A stretch of 64,000 nt of DNA from Macrobrachium rosenbergii (taxonomy: Eukaryota; Arthropoda; Malacostraca; Decapoda; Palaemonidae): the NCBI RefSeq assembly GCF_040412425.1, contig NC_089782.1:17440622-17504621 (forward strand), read 5' to 3'. Shown here piece after piece: positions 1 to 33,878 of this stretch. How positions within the stretch are numbered: the first letter of the stretch is position 1; each line of letters starts with the position of its first letter. The translations under genes and the position numbers were made by a program. The notes under the pieces were generated by a model. The model was not told where the DNA came from and did not search any database. It was given only the letters and a program-made list of their open reading frames with translations.

Positions 1-78
1 GAGCGAATTGGATATCAAACGACATTTGTAGCTTAATGTTTGTATATAAAATGACACGGTGATGTGATACAAATAATT

Positions 79-85
<7 letters not shown>

Positions 86-156
<71 letters not shown>
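86..156. repeat. (TA)n microsatellite
   Basis: Pure TA dinucleotide run. ORFs reading IYIYIY across it are artefacts. A short unique stretch (157-273) separates it from the next array. Confidence 0.95.
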
Positions 157-157
<1 letters not shown>

Positions 158-269
158 GACGACAGACAGTCGAAAGGCCTCGCAGCACTCCAGTGTTTCC
201 TTTCCTTCGTGGATTTTATCTTTATTTATTATTTCATCACGTTTCATATTTTCGTGATTCAGTTATACA

Positions 270-273
<4 letters not shown>

Positions 274-347
<74 letters not shown>
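274..347. repeat. (AT)n microsatellite
   Basis: Pure AT run directly upstream of the palindrome at 376-548. Confidence 0.95.
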
Positions 348-351
<4 letters not shown>

Positions 352-375
352 ATAAATTATGTATATATATATATT

Positions 376-548
376 GAGTAAAAAGCCACAATATGTAAAT
401 GAGAGACTATTTTTTTCAAAATATAAAAAGGATAAAATAGGGGAACTTTCGACCGTTGTGCAAACGGTCGAAAGCTTCCTTTGTTTTATCCTTTTGTATT
501 TTGAAAAAATACAATCTCTCATTTATAGTATTGTGGCTTTTTTACTCA
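376..548. repeat. Imperfect palindrome (fold-back element)
   Basis: Arms start GAGTAAAAAGCCACAATAT and end with its near complement ATATTGTGGCTTTTTTACTC. The hairpin tip is GACCGTTGTGCAAACGGTC at 451-469. (AT)n arrays lie on both sides. Likely a miniature inverted-repeat element. Confidence 0.8.
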
Positions 549-587
549 TTATTTCCGATCACAATATAGTGATGCACGACAGATATG

Positions 588-1111
<524 letters not shown>

Positions 1112-1342
1112 TCACTCCGGTGACTCTCGGACCTCTCGGTGGCCCTTGGCCGCTTGCACCAGACCTCTCCACGTTCCCCTGTTGAGTACTGCGTCTCTCC
1201 ACTTATTCTCAGGATCCTCCTCCTCTCCCAATTCCCTTAGATCTCTGAACACATTCTCTTTCCATCTCATTCTCGGTCTCCCAACTGGTCTTCTCCCTTC
1301 TGCTGATCCTTCCATAGCCACTTTAGGCATTCTGCCCTCCAT
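1112..1342 (-). pseudogene. C-terminal tail of a LINE reverse transcriptase
   Basis: The minus-strand ORF contains RRPVGRPRMRWKENV, RDLRELG and WRGLVQAAKG, the usual ending of LINE ORF2 proteins (GRPR-x-RW ... WR-x-x-V). The rest of the element is absent upstream on that strand, so this is a truncated relic. Confidence 0.72.
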
Positions 1343-2063
1343 GCTGACAGTGATAAACTTTCAATAATTTTAAACATTGCCACTCTTCCCTCATGCAAAT
1401 CGTGGCCTGCAAAAACGAACATGGCAACTCTGCCAAAAGTCAGTACATGGCTGGCATGCCAAGGCATAGAGGACTGAAACCCTCCCGCAGCTGTACAAAA
1501 GGAGTCATTTCCTGGCAAATAAACAGGAAACTCTATGACATTATGATACCTAGCAACTTTCTTGGAATCAAATCTCAAAAGGAAAAGACCCAGTGCTCCT
1601 CTCCAGAGAAACCCCTTATCAATCAGTTCTTCAGAGCAACCCCCTATCAATCAGTTCTCCAGAGCAACCCCCTATCAATCAGTTCTCTACAAAACTCGTT
1701 CATGGCAACCCTTCATCCAATTATAGATTACTAAAAAGAAGATAAAATAGGGCAGCTCACAAGATAAATCCTGGCGACTGCGTCCGACCGAATATGAAAA
1801 GCACGACAACCCGACCCTCTCACAAGCATATTACGACAACCTTCAGATCATTAAGCTCATAAGTACTTGCGGTCCGATATGGCAGAGACACACGGATAAG
1901 GCGCGTTGACAAAAGATCAAGAAATCTTTTATCTCGATACTTCAAGTGCCTTTATCAGAGGGAGACAGCGAGAGGGAGAGGGAGAGAAACAGCTGTCGCC
2001 AAGTACACATGACAGACGAGAATACGCTTCTGACTTTACGTTTGAGCGCTCGTGTTGCTTACT

Positions 2064-2126
<63 letters not shown>

Positions 2127-2544
2127 CCTTGTGCATTGCCTTATTCGATTTTTCATCGAAAACCCATAAGGTAGCAGTGGCGCAGCACGCACGAACTTCT
2201 GTGTTCAACAGATAAGAAAGCGAACTCTGCTTATCATATCATCTGTAGATATAAGTCAAAAAAAGAAAAGGGAGCATCCCCAGGCCATTGACACTCTATC
2301 CGAAGAAAGATCAAGAAGCAAGGCGTCACTTTTGCGGGAGAGTTGCCGGTCGTTCTGCGGAGTGCCACAAGAGCCGCCCTTTCCCGGTCGAACGTTGAAA
2401 CGAGATGTGTCAAAAGCGCGGCCGATTGTCTCAAAAGTGTCGTCCTTAAGTTACGAATTATGAGCTGAGTGCCTCGTGGATGTTGTCTTCCGCGTAAGTG
2501 GTACGGCACTTGGTCTAGTTGAAAGAGAAGAAGAGGAGTAAAAA
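1343..2544. other. Upstream region of the Ig-lectin gene, no gene recognised
   Basis: Holds about 2.7 copies of a 29-base direct repeat (1615-1688, unit around CAATCAGTTCTCCAGAGCAACC), a (CT)n array at 2067-2121, and the presumed promoter and 5' UTR of the Ig-lectin gene. I see no convincing TATA box. Confidence 0.5.
2067..2121. repeat. (CT)n microsatellite upstream of the Ig-lectin gene
   Basis: CT run about 420 bases upstream of the start codon. Polypyrimidine tracts at this position can act like GAGA-type elements; that is only a possibility here. Confidence 0.93.
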
Positions 2545-22791
<20,247 letters not shown>

Positions 22792-24622
22792 TCTACATGT
22801 CATCTCTCTACCGTTATGCCTTGGCTTTGTTAGCGTCGCCTTCAGAATTTGTATTTCTTTATATTATTTTTCATTCACATTCATGGTATATTATCTATCG
22901 ATTTTCCAGTATGTCAAATGGATTACGTATTATTAGCTTCGTAGGTTAAGACATTACACGTAGATTCACATTTTTCAGCGAAATAGAATATTGTAGACAA
23001 TGGCGTATTCTTTAACCTTTGCAGTCGTGATATGAATGAAACATTGTATCTTGTCTCTGCATAGTTTGACTGACACGTCCAAAGGACAGTTTAGATTAAG
23101 CTGGCTGACGTAAGGGATTAGGAAGCCTGGGTATGGACTATTGACCTCCAGACCTTCCAAGCAACAGATGTAAAGAAGATTTGGTGAAATAGTACCGAGT
23201 CAGGATTTGTTCAAAGTTAAAGAAGAGAATGTAGCTTAGTATCATGACATCTTCAAATTCGATACTAAGGAATGGATTTTTTCTAAGGTAGACGTCTGTC
23301 ATTTGACAGATCGAAATATTTTGGTGCCTGGTTTATGGTTCCTTGTCACCGATGTTAGTCCTACATCAGCTGATCCTCCAACATCAGATCATGTTTAGAG
23401 CATAGCTCTTCTAGCTTTTGTTCCCAAACTTTCCATAATGGCTTTTAGTTGGTCTTCCATAAATCTCCTCATTGGTCTCACCCTCAGAATATCCTATCAT
23501 ATGTGACAACGTCATTTTTCCGTTATTTCTAAACCTGCCATTAGTCCCCGGCAAAATGAGCACAGTGGAGTGTATGCTACATCTACTCGCATGCTTTCTT
23601 ATAACAGTCACTGGTGATGTGACCACAAAATCTCACAATTACAAAATTGTGGACCACCACCACTGTTGCCTCATAATTGACGTGATTCTTCTTCCAAGGT
23701 CATGTGCCATTGTCTTTTCTAGATCTACTCTTTCGTACAGGTCGTGTTTCCTGTTTGCGAAAGTCTGATCTGAAAGACACTGATTGGAAAAGTTGATATG
23801 ATTGTTCGATGTTATTGTACTGTACGTGTCATTAAACCCAAGAATAAATCTTCCAGATTGATGATGTTTTGAATTACGGTGAGAATATATAGCTTCATTT
23901 TATGGAAGGCTTTAATTTCTAAATAATTTATTAATGTGTGATGTGCTTTATCTAGCCATCATTACCTGAGTAACGAAAATGAGATCGTATGAACATTTTG
24001 AAGAGCAAGTGAAAATGAGAGAGAGATAGAGAGAGAGAGATCGGGGTGGAGGGATTGCTATACTCTTGCCACGACGAATAGATCTTCAAGGAGGCTTTAA
24101 AGATCTGCCCTGTTGCCAGTTTTACGAAAACAGGCTACTGACACGTGTGTGACAGACCTTTAAATGTCTTCGAGACAAACCCTGAGGGCTATACTTATAA
24201 GATTTTTGGGGCTTTTGATTTCAGGCACTTTAATCTCCTTCCTACTCCGCCCTGCTCTCTCTCTTTTCTAAATCTTACGGTTTTTTTACATATGATCACC
24301 TTATCTATTTTGTCAGTACTTGTAGATAGATGTACATTTATCATTATTACACAATTAGATACTTAAAAGTATTTAATTAATGCTATAGAAATAGGTGATA
24401 TATTTCTTGTTCATTTTCAAATACAATTAAAATAAACTTCTTTGTCGCCTATATATTATCTATAACGAGGAGTAACGATCATCTTAAGTTTTAAAAGACT
24501 ACTTTTTTCAATCAAACTTTTTCCACACCACCACTGAGGTAAAAGTCAAGGTGCGTTTTGTTTTTCGAGAGAGGTTTCCCTTGTAGGCCTAATCTCTCTT
24601 TTTATATAATTTATTCAGAAAA
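22792..24622. other. 3' UTR and downstream region, no gene recognised
   Basis: Contains the probable 3' UTR to about 23860 and a short GA-rich stretch at 24020-24040. A minus-strand open stretch near 23411-23768 was examined and could not be matched to a family. Confidence 0.5.
23843..23848 (+). promoter_or_regulatory. Candidate poly(A) signal of the Ig-lectin gene
   Basis: AATAAA about 1.05 kb after the stop codon, with an ATTAAA variant just before it (23831-23836). It is the first canonical hexamer I see downstream, so it would give a 3' UTR of about 1 kb. Not proven. Confidence 0.4.
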
Positions 24623-25040
24623 CTAGTCATCAGAGCTATCAGCTATGTTGATGACAAAACTGTCAACCAACTTGTCTACAGCCACATCTTGCCGGGCATC
24701 CTCTTTTGAATTTTCTCTACGTGCTCGCTGCATTCTTCCAGTTTCCGCCGTGACATTGTTCGATGCTTCTTGCACTAAAATTTTAAGGTCTGCCAGTTTG
24801 AACGTATTCTTTTTCGCCATATAAGACTTCACTTGAGCCCAGTGTAATTTTGATTGACCCAAGTTTCGTCGAGATACACGAATTTCTGCCCTGACTCCTT
24901 GCGACCTTCATCTCTCTCAAAAATCTTGACCGAGCTACAGTTACATCTTGCCTTTCCAAGAGAAATTTGCGCCCATCAACCTTCTTAAGAGAGACAGACA
25001 GAGATCTGTCTGTATACGAATGTTTATTTTCTCTTGCCAA
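24623..25040 (-). pseudogene. DDE transposase remnant (IS630/Tc1/mariner-like)
   Basis: Minus-strand pieces in order: LLERQDVTVARSRFLREM, then FVYLDETWVNQNYTG around the second catalytic Asp, then after a frame change HWAQVKSYMAKKNTFKLADL and a C-terminal tail with SFVINIADSSDD. These match a DDE transposase whose middle, including the last acidic residue region, is deleted. Dead by deletion and frameshift. Confidence 0.72.
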
Positions 25041-27009
25041 ACTTACTGTTATGCTTTATTTCATATTTCCTTGCTTACCAATTTATTCTTTACCTACGAT
25101 GTTAAGAAATCAAGGTATATGTAGAAACGAGAAATGCCTCCAGACATAATAATACCGATGACCGTGACCACCGAAAGTGCTCCCTAGAGAATACAAGCTG
25201 CTTTTACCCGTGGATTTAAACGCACGTGGATCCGTGTGTAGTACTGGCAACACCACCAAAATGAGATGCCATATCGATAGAAACTCTGATTCCGTTTCTT
25301 GTAATTGCTTAAAAACATTATCAATCGTGAACCTATGTAATAGACTTGGAATTCTGCGTAACGAAAAAGGTTTTATTTGATATCTGTAATGGGAGAAATG
25401 ATTTTATCTCGCTGTTGTTGTTATACATTTGGCATATATGCCTTACCTGCGAAAGACCCAGACAACCACGCCAGAGATCTATACATTTTGGAAAGGGTAT
25501 AGGAGATGGGATCTTCTAAGGACCAGACGGGTGCATAGAATTGCAGGTGCTAATTAGGAAATTATGATGAGGTATCTGTAAGTTGTAATGGTTTGAAGTG
25601 AGACTAAATTGCATTAATTTGATAAAAAAAGATTCAAATAATTATACATTTATAGCCGACAAATAAATTATAAGTCTTTTAAATTAGAAAAACATATAAT
25701 GAGGTTGGCCACCGTTACCAACGGGAGGAGAAAAACGGTAAAACCACGTGGTAAGGAGCTAACCAAGATTTACCTGTACCATTGGGGGTTTGGTCAACGT
25801 TCTTGCATAGTACGTGGTACAAGATGAGAGACGGGGATTGATCTTCGGAAAATGGTAATGCATTGAGTTTGCTTGTTTGTATTTAGCGACATTGTTATTT
25901 ACCTTCTTTAAAGCATGAGTATTGGGTGAGTTTTACGTTTGCCGTAGTTGTAAACAAATGTTGTTGTGGTGTTTCAACCGCCATTTTTAAAACCCAGTCT
26001 TTTTGTAAACAGTATTATGTCAATATTAAGAGCCATTTTTCAAGACTTTAATTTGTCGATCTCATGCAAGCAAAGTGTAACCCAGTAGGTCGATTCAGAG
26101 TTCGAAATCTAAGTTCTGTAGTGAGCTTAGCAAGGTTTGTAGGCGAAGCAGTTACTAAGATAGCGTACTGGTTAATGAGTTGTGGTTAGTATCCAGTGAA
26201 TAGACCCATGTTGTTTCAGTATCTGATCTAGCCTAAGACTAGTCTATACTCATTGTGGTCTTTTTGCAATACCACAGGTAGAACCAAGCATTTGCCCCGC
26301 ATCGGGTATTTCCTTTAAAATTGACTTTTCTTATAGTATTTTGGTTGCTTATAATTTGCCTTTATTTTTTTGTTGGTCGACCGTAATTAACCTCAGAACT
26401 GTTTATGTTTTCGTATGCTGGCCATCCTGGAATACTGTCGCACATGCGAGGTGTTATAGGGGAACTTTTGGTAAAAGGTGGTTTCCGTTACCAGGGAGCC
26501 CCCCAACTAAGTAATACGGCCTACTAAGTTAGGTTAGGTTAGGGAATGTTAAGTTAGTATGGTTCCTTTTATAATAGAGGTAGATCTAAGTAGTAGCTCC
26601 GTGCCGCGATTTCCTTCTAACTTGACTTTTTCTACAGTTTTTTCGTTGCTAATTATGGATTTACCTTCAATTTTTGTTGCACAAATGTAATTAACCCCCG
26701 AAGTCCACCCAACAAAGGGTTTCCATACACAATCTTCACAAGACAGAGCACGGGTATGTCTGTTTCATAAGGTTCATATTCTGTCTGGCTAGTACAATAA
26801 CTTGTTAACATATGGGTACCCCTGGGCCAGTGCTAAACACGGCGAAGGGACATTCCATTTGGCCGACAACAAACAAATGGACTGCCAGTGTCAGAAGCCC
26901 TGAAAGTGTAGAAAAAAACCAGTTTCCAAGGTAAAAAGAGGCGTGTAGCTAATACTTAGAATTACCATAATAGATTTCCCTAACCAATCCCCAGAACGGT
27001 AAATCCTCA

Positions 27010-27262
27010 CCATAGGCCAGACTCCATTAGAGGCCTATATATTATTGCGTGGAGTAGTTATGTAGTAGCCCAAAGGTTGGTAATTCTCTGTAACATTTCG
27101 TAGGCAAGCAAAGTCTGGACCCATTGCACTTTGCAGTAGAGTAACATTGGCTCGAAGTGTGCCTAGGCTAGGGTATATATGGTGAAACTTCACCAGAGGC
27201 CAGACCCCATTAGAGGCCTATATATTATTGTGTGGAGTAGTTATATATAGCCCAAAAGTTAA
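27010..27262 (+). repeat. Direct duplication of about 70 bases
   Basis: CATTAGAGGCCTATATATTA and TGGAGTAGTTATGTAG at 27010-27079 recur at 27189-27262 with few changes. Confidence 0.75.
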
Positions 27263-28019
27263 GTACTCTATTACTTATTGTCAAGTTTAAATTTGAACTA
27301 GCCAAGGCCAAAAATTTATCTGTTGAAACCTTTTTATGTAATTTTGATACCCCATTTGGTCTGGCAGTAAATAGGCATAGGGACCAGAGTGAGAGACAAG
27401 AATACTGTATTTAAATTGAAGAATGTAAAAAAGTTAAATGAGTATGTATCCAAACCTAACCTGGATTGCCATATTCCACTGAACTTGGATGTTTATTCCC
27501 CTCCTATCTAACCTGGCCAGGAGGGCTGTAATTCAGTAATAACATTTTGTTAGCATGTATCCCTTGCTTATTTTCATTACTAGGAATCACATAGGGAATA
27601 AGCAGCTTTCCCCAATCAAAATAGCTTGAACCATAAGGCTTAAGACAATGGTAATCTGACTGGTTCCCCATGATTATTAGGTTTATATTATTGATGTAAT
27701 ATATTAAGCTAACATTTCCAATAGAAGTGAATGTCAGATTCATTGAAGTAGCATAAAGAATTTTAATAAAATCACTTATATTGGCAAAATCTCAGGCTAA
27801 TGGCCATTTTCAAAACCTGTACAGCTTAGAATATGGTGTTCTTGCTGGAGTAAAATCCTTGTATTATATACTTTGACATATTACCATCTGCAGTACCAAA
27901 GAATTAATAAAGAAGCAAACGGTTTTGATAAAATATTCCACATTGGAATTACGCACGAGGAAAGGAGACAGAGGAGTAAAGTCTAAACTGGGGTTGAAGT
28001 GGTGCTCTAATTAATTTAG

Positions 28020-28330
28020 CCCTCATGGGCAGTATAGTGCTGTCAGTGCACTTCATGTGTTGTATGATTTATTAAAGGTTGTTTTCACCTCTGAGCTGCG
28101 TTCACTTTTTAGCCTTTTACTCTATTATTCCTGCTTTCTTCAATCCTGCTATCCAACTTCTCAAAATTATTTCTTAGTGCAACTGTGGCATTTTCTCTTT
28201 TTATTGTCTTTAGATTTGTGTACTTCGTCTCAGTAATTTTCTGGATCTGTATCTGGTCCAACCACTCCAACTATCTTGTAACTATTTTAAGTATGACTGA
28301 AAGTGCTCCAGTGCTTTGCTTTATTGCCTA
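28020..28330 (+). mobile_element. Dispersed SINE-like repeat, copy 2
   Basis: Block order as at 15500-15830: GTGCTGTCAGTGCACTTCA, then the pyrimidine-rich body, then GACTGAAAGTGCTCCAGTGC. Confidence 0.65.
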
Positions 28331-28979
28331 AATTTCATAATTCATAATGGACATGGCATCAATATAAACAAAAGATGAATAATAATTTTTGCATCACACC
28401 ACTGCTTCAGTAACTATACATTAGTGACAATTTATCACAAGGAAAGGGTTTTAAATTTACTTGAATGGTTTTGTACCTACTGAAATACAAAGCATTACTT
28501 TTTATGTTGGAGTATCCCACATGGCATACTGAAATTTGTCGTAGAAATTGGTAGCAAGATAGTTAACTACTTATTGAGTGGCAGTTTATTTTCAGCTATG
28601 GTTGAGATAAGACATATATGCTATGATCTGATTGCCCTTCGAGCTGAAGCCCTTTCATCTTTATTATTATATGTTTGGGATTTGTGTTTTTGTTCAGCAA
28701 GGATGGTGAAGTGAAACCTGTTTTGTTTTTCTGCATTGATTTTTGTTATTTGCTGGCTGGTCTCTTTCTCATAGCAGTGAGTGCTCATGATTCAACACCA
28801 TCTACCAATCTTTCATTGGCAGCTGAACTGGAGTACTGACAGATGTTTCTGCTCAGTATTCTGAGTGATCCGTCTTTTGTTGCTCTTTCTGCTAAGGAAC
28901 TCAACACTGTTGAGCCTCATGTTAGGGACTGTCTCTGTGTGGATAACCCAGCAGTATCAAGGTACAGGCTATAGCCTAC

Positions 28980-31278
28980 AACTCTGACACTGCTTCCTGA
29001 GGAGAGTAAGAGTCTGTGATGGAGTAAGGTGAAAAAGTCCAAGAGCTTATCTTATTCCTCTTCCTCCTCATCAAGCTTTTTCATATCTTCTTTGTTTTCT
29101 TTGCATCTTCTTACTTTTGTGGAAAGAAGAAATAGTCTCGGAAGCCCTCTCACAAGAAGTTCCGTCAAACTTCAAGTAAGCACCTTCTTTCATCAGAGTT
29201 TGACAACAGCATTTGCTAACCTATTTAAGGGACATCTGCTGTAGGCAGAGTTGACACAGGGTTTTCTGAGAGTTCTCATGAGACAGTATACCCCTGTTTA
29301 CTTCCAAAAGATGAGGACTGTTTTGATTCTCCCTGTTTAGTGTGCTGAGACAAATCCAATGGTGCCTTCTGCCTTGACACCTCTCTTTTAGTGAGGAGAG
29401 TAAGACTTGTGGAAAAAATTAAGGTCAAGAAGCGCAACTGTGTATCTTCTATTCCTCCTCCTCCTTGAGCTTTTCCTCCTCATCCTCTGCCTCTTCCTCC
29501 TTCCATGGGAAGAAGAGGAGGTTATGTAAGCCCTCTCACAAGAATTTCCATCGGACTTTGAGTGAGCACCTTCTTTCGGTGAACAAGGGAAGTCAACCTG
29601 TTAGACATATGGATGAAGGAAGCTCCAGGGATTCTGCTCTTCCGTTTCTGAGCCAGAGCTGCCTTGGAAAACACCTTCCAGCAGTCTCTTGGACATCAAA
29701 ATATTTTCAGCTTTCCTCCCACCACTTTGATACACTGAGTATTTTTCACTCCAGATCTCAGATAACTGCATTTATGTACAAGTGCCTAGAGATTCCCTTT
29801 GGCCTACTCATCTCAGTTAGCAATACATGTTAAGGTAACCTCAACAACCATGTGCAAAGAAGTGGTCCTTCTCCAAATAGTGTTATGGATGGCTTCTCTC
29901 AGCAGATTGCAGACTTACTTGTTAACCATGTAGACAAGCTTTTCTCAATTTTAGCAGTAAAATCTAATGCGCTTTCTTGAGCCTGATCTTCCAGCTGAAG
30001 AACACGGACCTCTCTTCCTTGGTATAGTTGTCTATGCCAGTATAAGTTTTGAACAGTCCTTGTTTTTGAAATTGGATGTAACTCTTGACAGCTAAACTTG
30101 GTCACCAAAAAGCACTGGGGGGAGGCATCTAATTTAGATCTTGCCTTTGACTTGTTCTGTTATGTTACCCATGTTGTAGCATGTGGATGAGTTGCATAGC
30201 CTTTTGTATCTTATCTGGCTTTTGGAGAGCTAAGGATTTCTCTTATTCTCATTCATGAGTTTGTATTAAACTCAGGACACAATCAGTTTCTCATAAGAGA
30301 CCAAAGAATCTCTTGGCCCCCTCCCTCTGAGAATTTATTAGAGGGAAGCAGGATGTGTTGGGATCGCTGTGTAGTAGTGGCAGGCACAAGAATTTGGTAT
30401 CCAGAACTCCCTTTCTATCTGGCTTCATGTAGTGATCAAGCAAACACTCTTTGTCTTGTGAGGAAGTCATCTATCCAGTCTTGGTGAGAGTTTACGAAGC
30501 CAGGACTTGGGGCCTGTCCCGAGATGTTAGTTGAACTTTTCTGTTCACAGGTAATGAGGGCAGGTGTCTAGAAGCACCAGGCTACCTTTACTTCATATTA
30601 GCCAAGGGATGTTGCCAAAAGTTCCTGGAGCCTTCTCGTAGGAGCTGTGGTGGCTGCCCAACAGGTTTTAGTCTTCAAGCTCCTCTCAGACAAAAAAAGC
30701 ATCTTGCATAAGGTACTCACTTGGCATAAGGCTTGAAGTTGAATATATGAGCAGATGGCTATCTCGCCTTTCTTCCTTCTTCTGCAAGAATGAGTATGTG
30801 CTGGATAGGCCATGATGCTGATAGGCTTCACAGCTGGGCATCCTATTTTAAAGTTTCAGCTCCTAATGTGTGACCCCTCCCTTTCTTCCTTTAAATAAGG
30901 GGATGAGGCCATTGGCAAAGCTATAATTTGAATCCATCCATTTATGATTGACCCAGATGCTTACTTCCTTCTGACCTTTGCTACCTTGTCTTTATGACAG
31001 CACTTGTTCTCAGAAGTTTACTTAGAGTGAAGTTCAGAGACATCTCATTCTGGCTCAGGGTCCTATCTGTCTTGCATCCCTTTGCCAGATTGTATAGGAA
31101 GTTACACGAGTCATTTGTCCTATGTCGGTGATCATGACTAGGAGGAGGGCATTTCTGGATTGAGATTCAACTTGCCAGTTGGTTGAGAGACTGCCCAGGG
31201 AAGGAGTCTCCGACTTAAAAGGTGATGGCTTGTATTCTCATGAGAACAAATTCCAAATGTATATACTGTAGTAACTTG
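28980..31278 (+). pseudogene. Degenerate DIRS-like element remnant (copy D)
   Basis: Two tandem diverged copies of about 400 bases (about 28999 and 29392) encode Ser-rich, basic stretches like the N-terminal protein of DIRS elements. Near 30640-30680 the frame reads VVAAQQVL, a stretch also found after the recombinase in the copies at 43.2 and 49.6 kb. No intact domain. Attribution is inference. Confidence 0.42.
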
Positions 31279-31443
31279 TTTTCACTTATACAACTTACCG
31301 GTAGTTACATATAGCTGTCGTCTTTGACGTCACGGCAGTATTCAAATTTCGCGCTAGCGCTATCGTTCAAAGGTGATCCCTCTACCCCGCCCTCTATCGG
31401 GTGCTCGGGAACCGTCCCAAGAACACGCCATTAGTTTTTTGCC
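31279..31443 (+). repeat. Left inverted terminal repeat of DIRS copy A
   Basis: Starts TTTTCACTTATACAACTTAC; inverted counterpart at 37490-37682, with shared blocks CGTCTTTGACGTCACGGCAG and AGGTGATCCCTCTACCCC. The two arms differ at several positions. Confidence 0.88.
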
Positions 31444-31743
31444 GTGCCGAACCGGTAATCTGGTTCTGCTGCTGGTAGTATTTCTCAACAATTCGAACTT
31501 CTAATTCCTTTTTGGTGAAGTACTCGGTTTGTTGTTTTTTTGCTGGCGCTAGTTATTGCTTGAGAGTTATTATTAGTTAGACTAGTATGTCTGATTCTGG
31601 TTCTAGTGGTATCCGGTTTTGCAGCAAGGCTGCAAAACCAGGCTTGTTAAGCTTAGTCTAGATCCGCACACTTGCGTGCTTTTTTTCATGCAGGGGCAAA
31701 AATGTTCTGCTGATTTGACTTGTAACAGTGTGAACTTCTAACT

Positions 31744-33720
31744 TTGTCTGACTGGAGTGCTTTGGGGAAGTACATGAAGAAGCTAGAAAGAGATAGGATT
31801 AGGAAGGCCTCTTCTAGGTCTTCGAGGTCAGGAGGTAGTCAAGAGGTTTTTGTAAATCCTATTATCCCTGCTCCCCCTGTAGTTCCTGTAGTTTTACCTA
31901 CCCCGGACACCGTTTCTCCCAATCCTGATACCGTGTCAGTCCTTAATGCGTTTATGTCTTCCATGCAGAAAATGGGGGACAATTTGCAGCGGTTAGTAGA
32001 CCGCAGTGATAATGCGAGTGTTGTGCCTTGTGTAAGTGTTGTGGAGGAGTAGCTTCTCGGCCCATTCACGCTCCCAGGTCTAGGCCCTGTCAGGCTCCCA
32101 GGTTCCAGGGAGAAGGCATGCCGAAAGCCGAAAGGAGGTGAGTGGGACCTGCTCCCGATGTAGTTGCCCCCTCAAGCAGTCCTGTTGCCGCTTCCCAGGC
32201 TGCTGGCCCTCACCACCGAGGTGAGGAGCGGAGAGTGTCAGTGGATCAGTTGGAGTTCCTCCCCCCCTAGAGGTTGGCGTTTTCGCGACTCTTCTAGACC
32301 TTTGAAGAGGTCTCGTCTGCTTTCTCCATTGAAGATTCCTAAGAAGAAGGCTCTTCTGGAGGATCCTTCCCCTCCTGTAGCTTTTGGGCAGAACCGAGAG
32401 GCTTTCTTCGTCGGACTCGTCTCATTCGTTATCGGCGGATCCTCCTATCAGGCGATTACGTCTGAGAGGCCTGCTCCTTTAGCGCCAGCGACTCCTGTGG
32501 CTCCTGTTCCTGTGGCGCCTGCTCCAGCATTCGATGAACCTCAACAGCTTGTGATTGACGGAATTAACGCCCGTTTGGACTCGATTTTACAACTTTTTGT
32601 CTAAAAATCAAGTCTCTTCTTTGGCTCCTCCTCGATGCCAGCGGCGCCCACCTCAACTCCTCGTTCTGTCGCGGTAGCGCCGCCGCTTGCGCCTCCGTTG
32701 GCGCCACCTTTGGCTGCTGTGCCGATTGCGCCTCCTTTGGCGCCTCCTGTGATACCAGCGGCGCCCGCCTCGGCGACTATGTCTGCCGCTCGGTAGCGCC
32801 GCCGCTTGCGCCTTCATTGACGCCTCCTGTCGTTGTGGTAACAGCGGCTCCGTAACCTTTGGCGCCACCTTGATTGCTGTATCAACTGCGCCTCCTTTGG
32901 CGCCTCCGATGGCTCCTCAACAGGCTCAAACTCTTTCGGTGACACAGCAAGAATATGTCACTAGCCTGCCAGCCCCGCTCGTGTAACTCAAGTCTCAGTT
33001 CAAGGAGACTTGGATGAAGATGTTGTCCAGCTGGACTTATCCCCAATTTCTGACGAACTCCTCTCGGGCTTAGAGGAGCAGTGTAAGGAGGAGAAGTCTC
33101 CGCAACTCTCTTCCTACAAGAAGCTCTTGAAGTTCTTTATTGAGAACTTCCTGATTCGTTCTCGCCTGCGGCTCCTCCGTCTCCTGGGTCCCAGTACAAG
33201 AGGGACAAGGCTTCTGTTTCTTCTTCGGACTTTACAAACTTGTCCTGTCCGTCTCGGCGAAGAAAGGCCTTAAGAAGATGGATGCTTGGCTGGCGAGAAG
33301 AGGGAAATGGAAAGAACGTCTTCTGTCTTCCCCCTCCTCGTCGTTCCTTCCGTAACCGGGTTGGTATGAGACTGGGAAATGTTTTCCCTGGGTGTGGCTG
33401 CCTCCGCTGGGGACTTCTCCAGTCTCATGGATGCCAATGGGAGGACCGCACTTAATTCTGCGAAGGTCTTCTTTCGTCCTCCGAACTGGATCAAGTTTTC
33501 AAGAGCGTATTTGGACTCTTGAAATGTGAGCTTCCTGGACTGGGCGATTGCGGCCTTAGCCAGGAAGATTAAGGATTTTAATCTTCCTTCCGAGCTCTTG
33601 GATGATGTGGTAGGAGTAGTGGATTGCATGGATAGGGGCATCTGCGGCGGTGCAGTAGAACTGGCCTCTTTATTTACGACAGGGTTCTCAAAAAGAGGCA
33701 ACTTTGGTGCTCCTTCCTAG
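31744..33720 (+). pseudogene. Gag-like region of DIRS copy A
   Basis: Several open segments in different frames: a Ser/Arg-rich start, a Pro/Ala/Val-rich repeat stretch (APVAPVPVAPAP near 32490-32530, and GCGCC-rich repeats to 32900), then helical segments. This fits the poorly conserved first ORF of DIRS elements. Broken by frameshifts. Confidence 0.6.
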
Positions 33721-33878
33721 CAAAGGTGTTTCTTCAAGCCAGAAGTCGGCTCTCTTGTTTTCTCCTTTAAACAAGGCTCATCTATTTCGCAAGAGTTAGT
33801 TGCTGCAATTTCCCAGGCGTTAGCCCAGAAGTCAACCCAGGATCTTTTGTCGCAGTCTGCCAAAAAGCGAAGAGACCT

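Larger units (their letters stand above)
25041..28980. other. Intergenic region, no gene recognised
   Basis: About 3.9 kb. It holds two diverged direct duplications (26278-26400 with 26580-26700; 27010-27079 with 27189-27262) and one SINE-like copy at 28020-28330. No coding sequence could be supported. Confidence 0.5.

Noticed and set aside
23411..23768. Minus-strand open stretch in the 3' UTR as a retroelement or gene
   Set aside because: No motif matched a known family; left unassigned.
26522..26545. TTAGG-like units suggesting an interstitial telomere repeat
   Set aside because: Only about three imperfect units are present, within AT-rich DNA; chance is enough to explain them.
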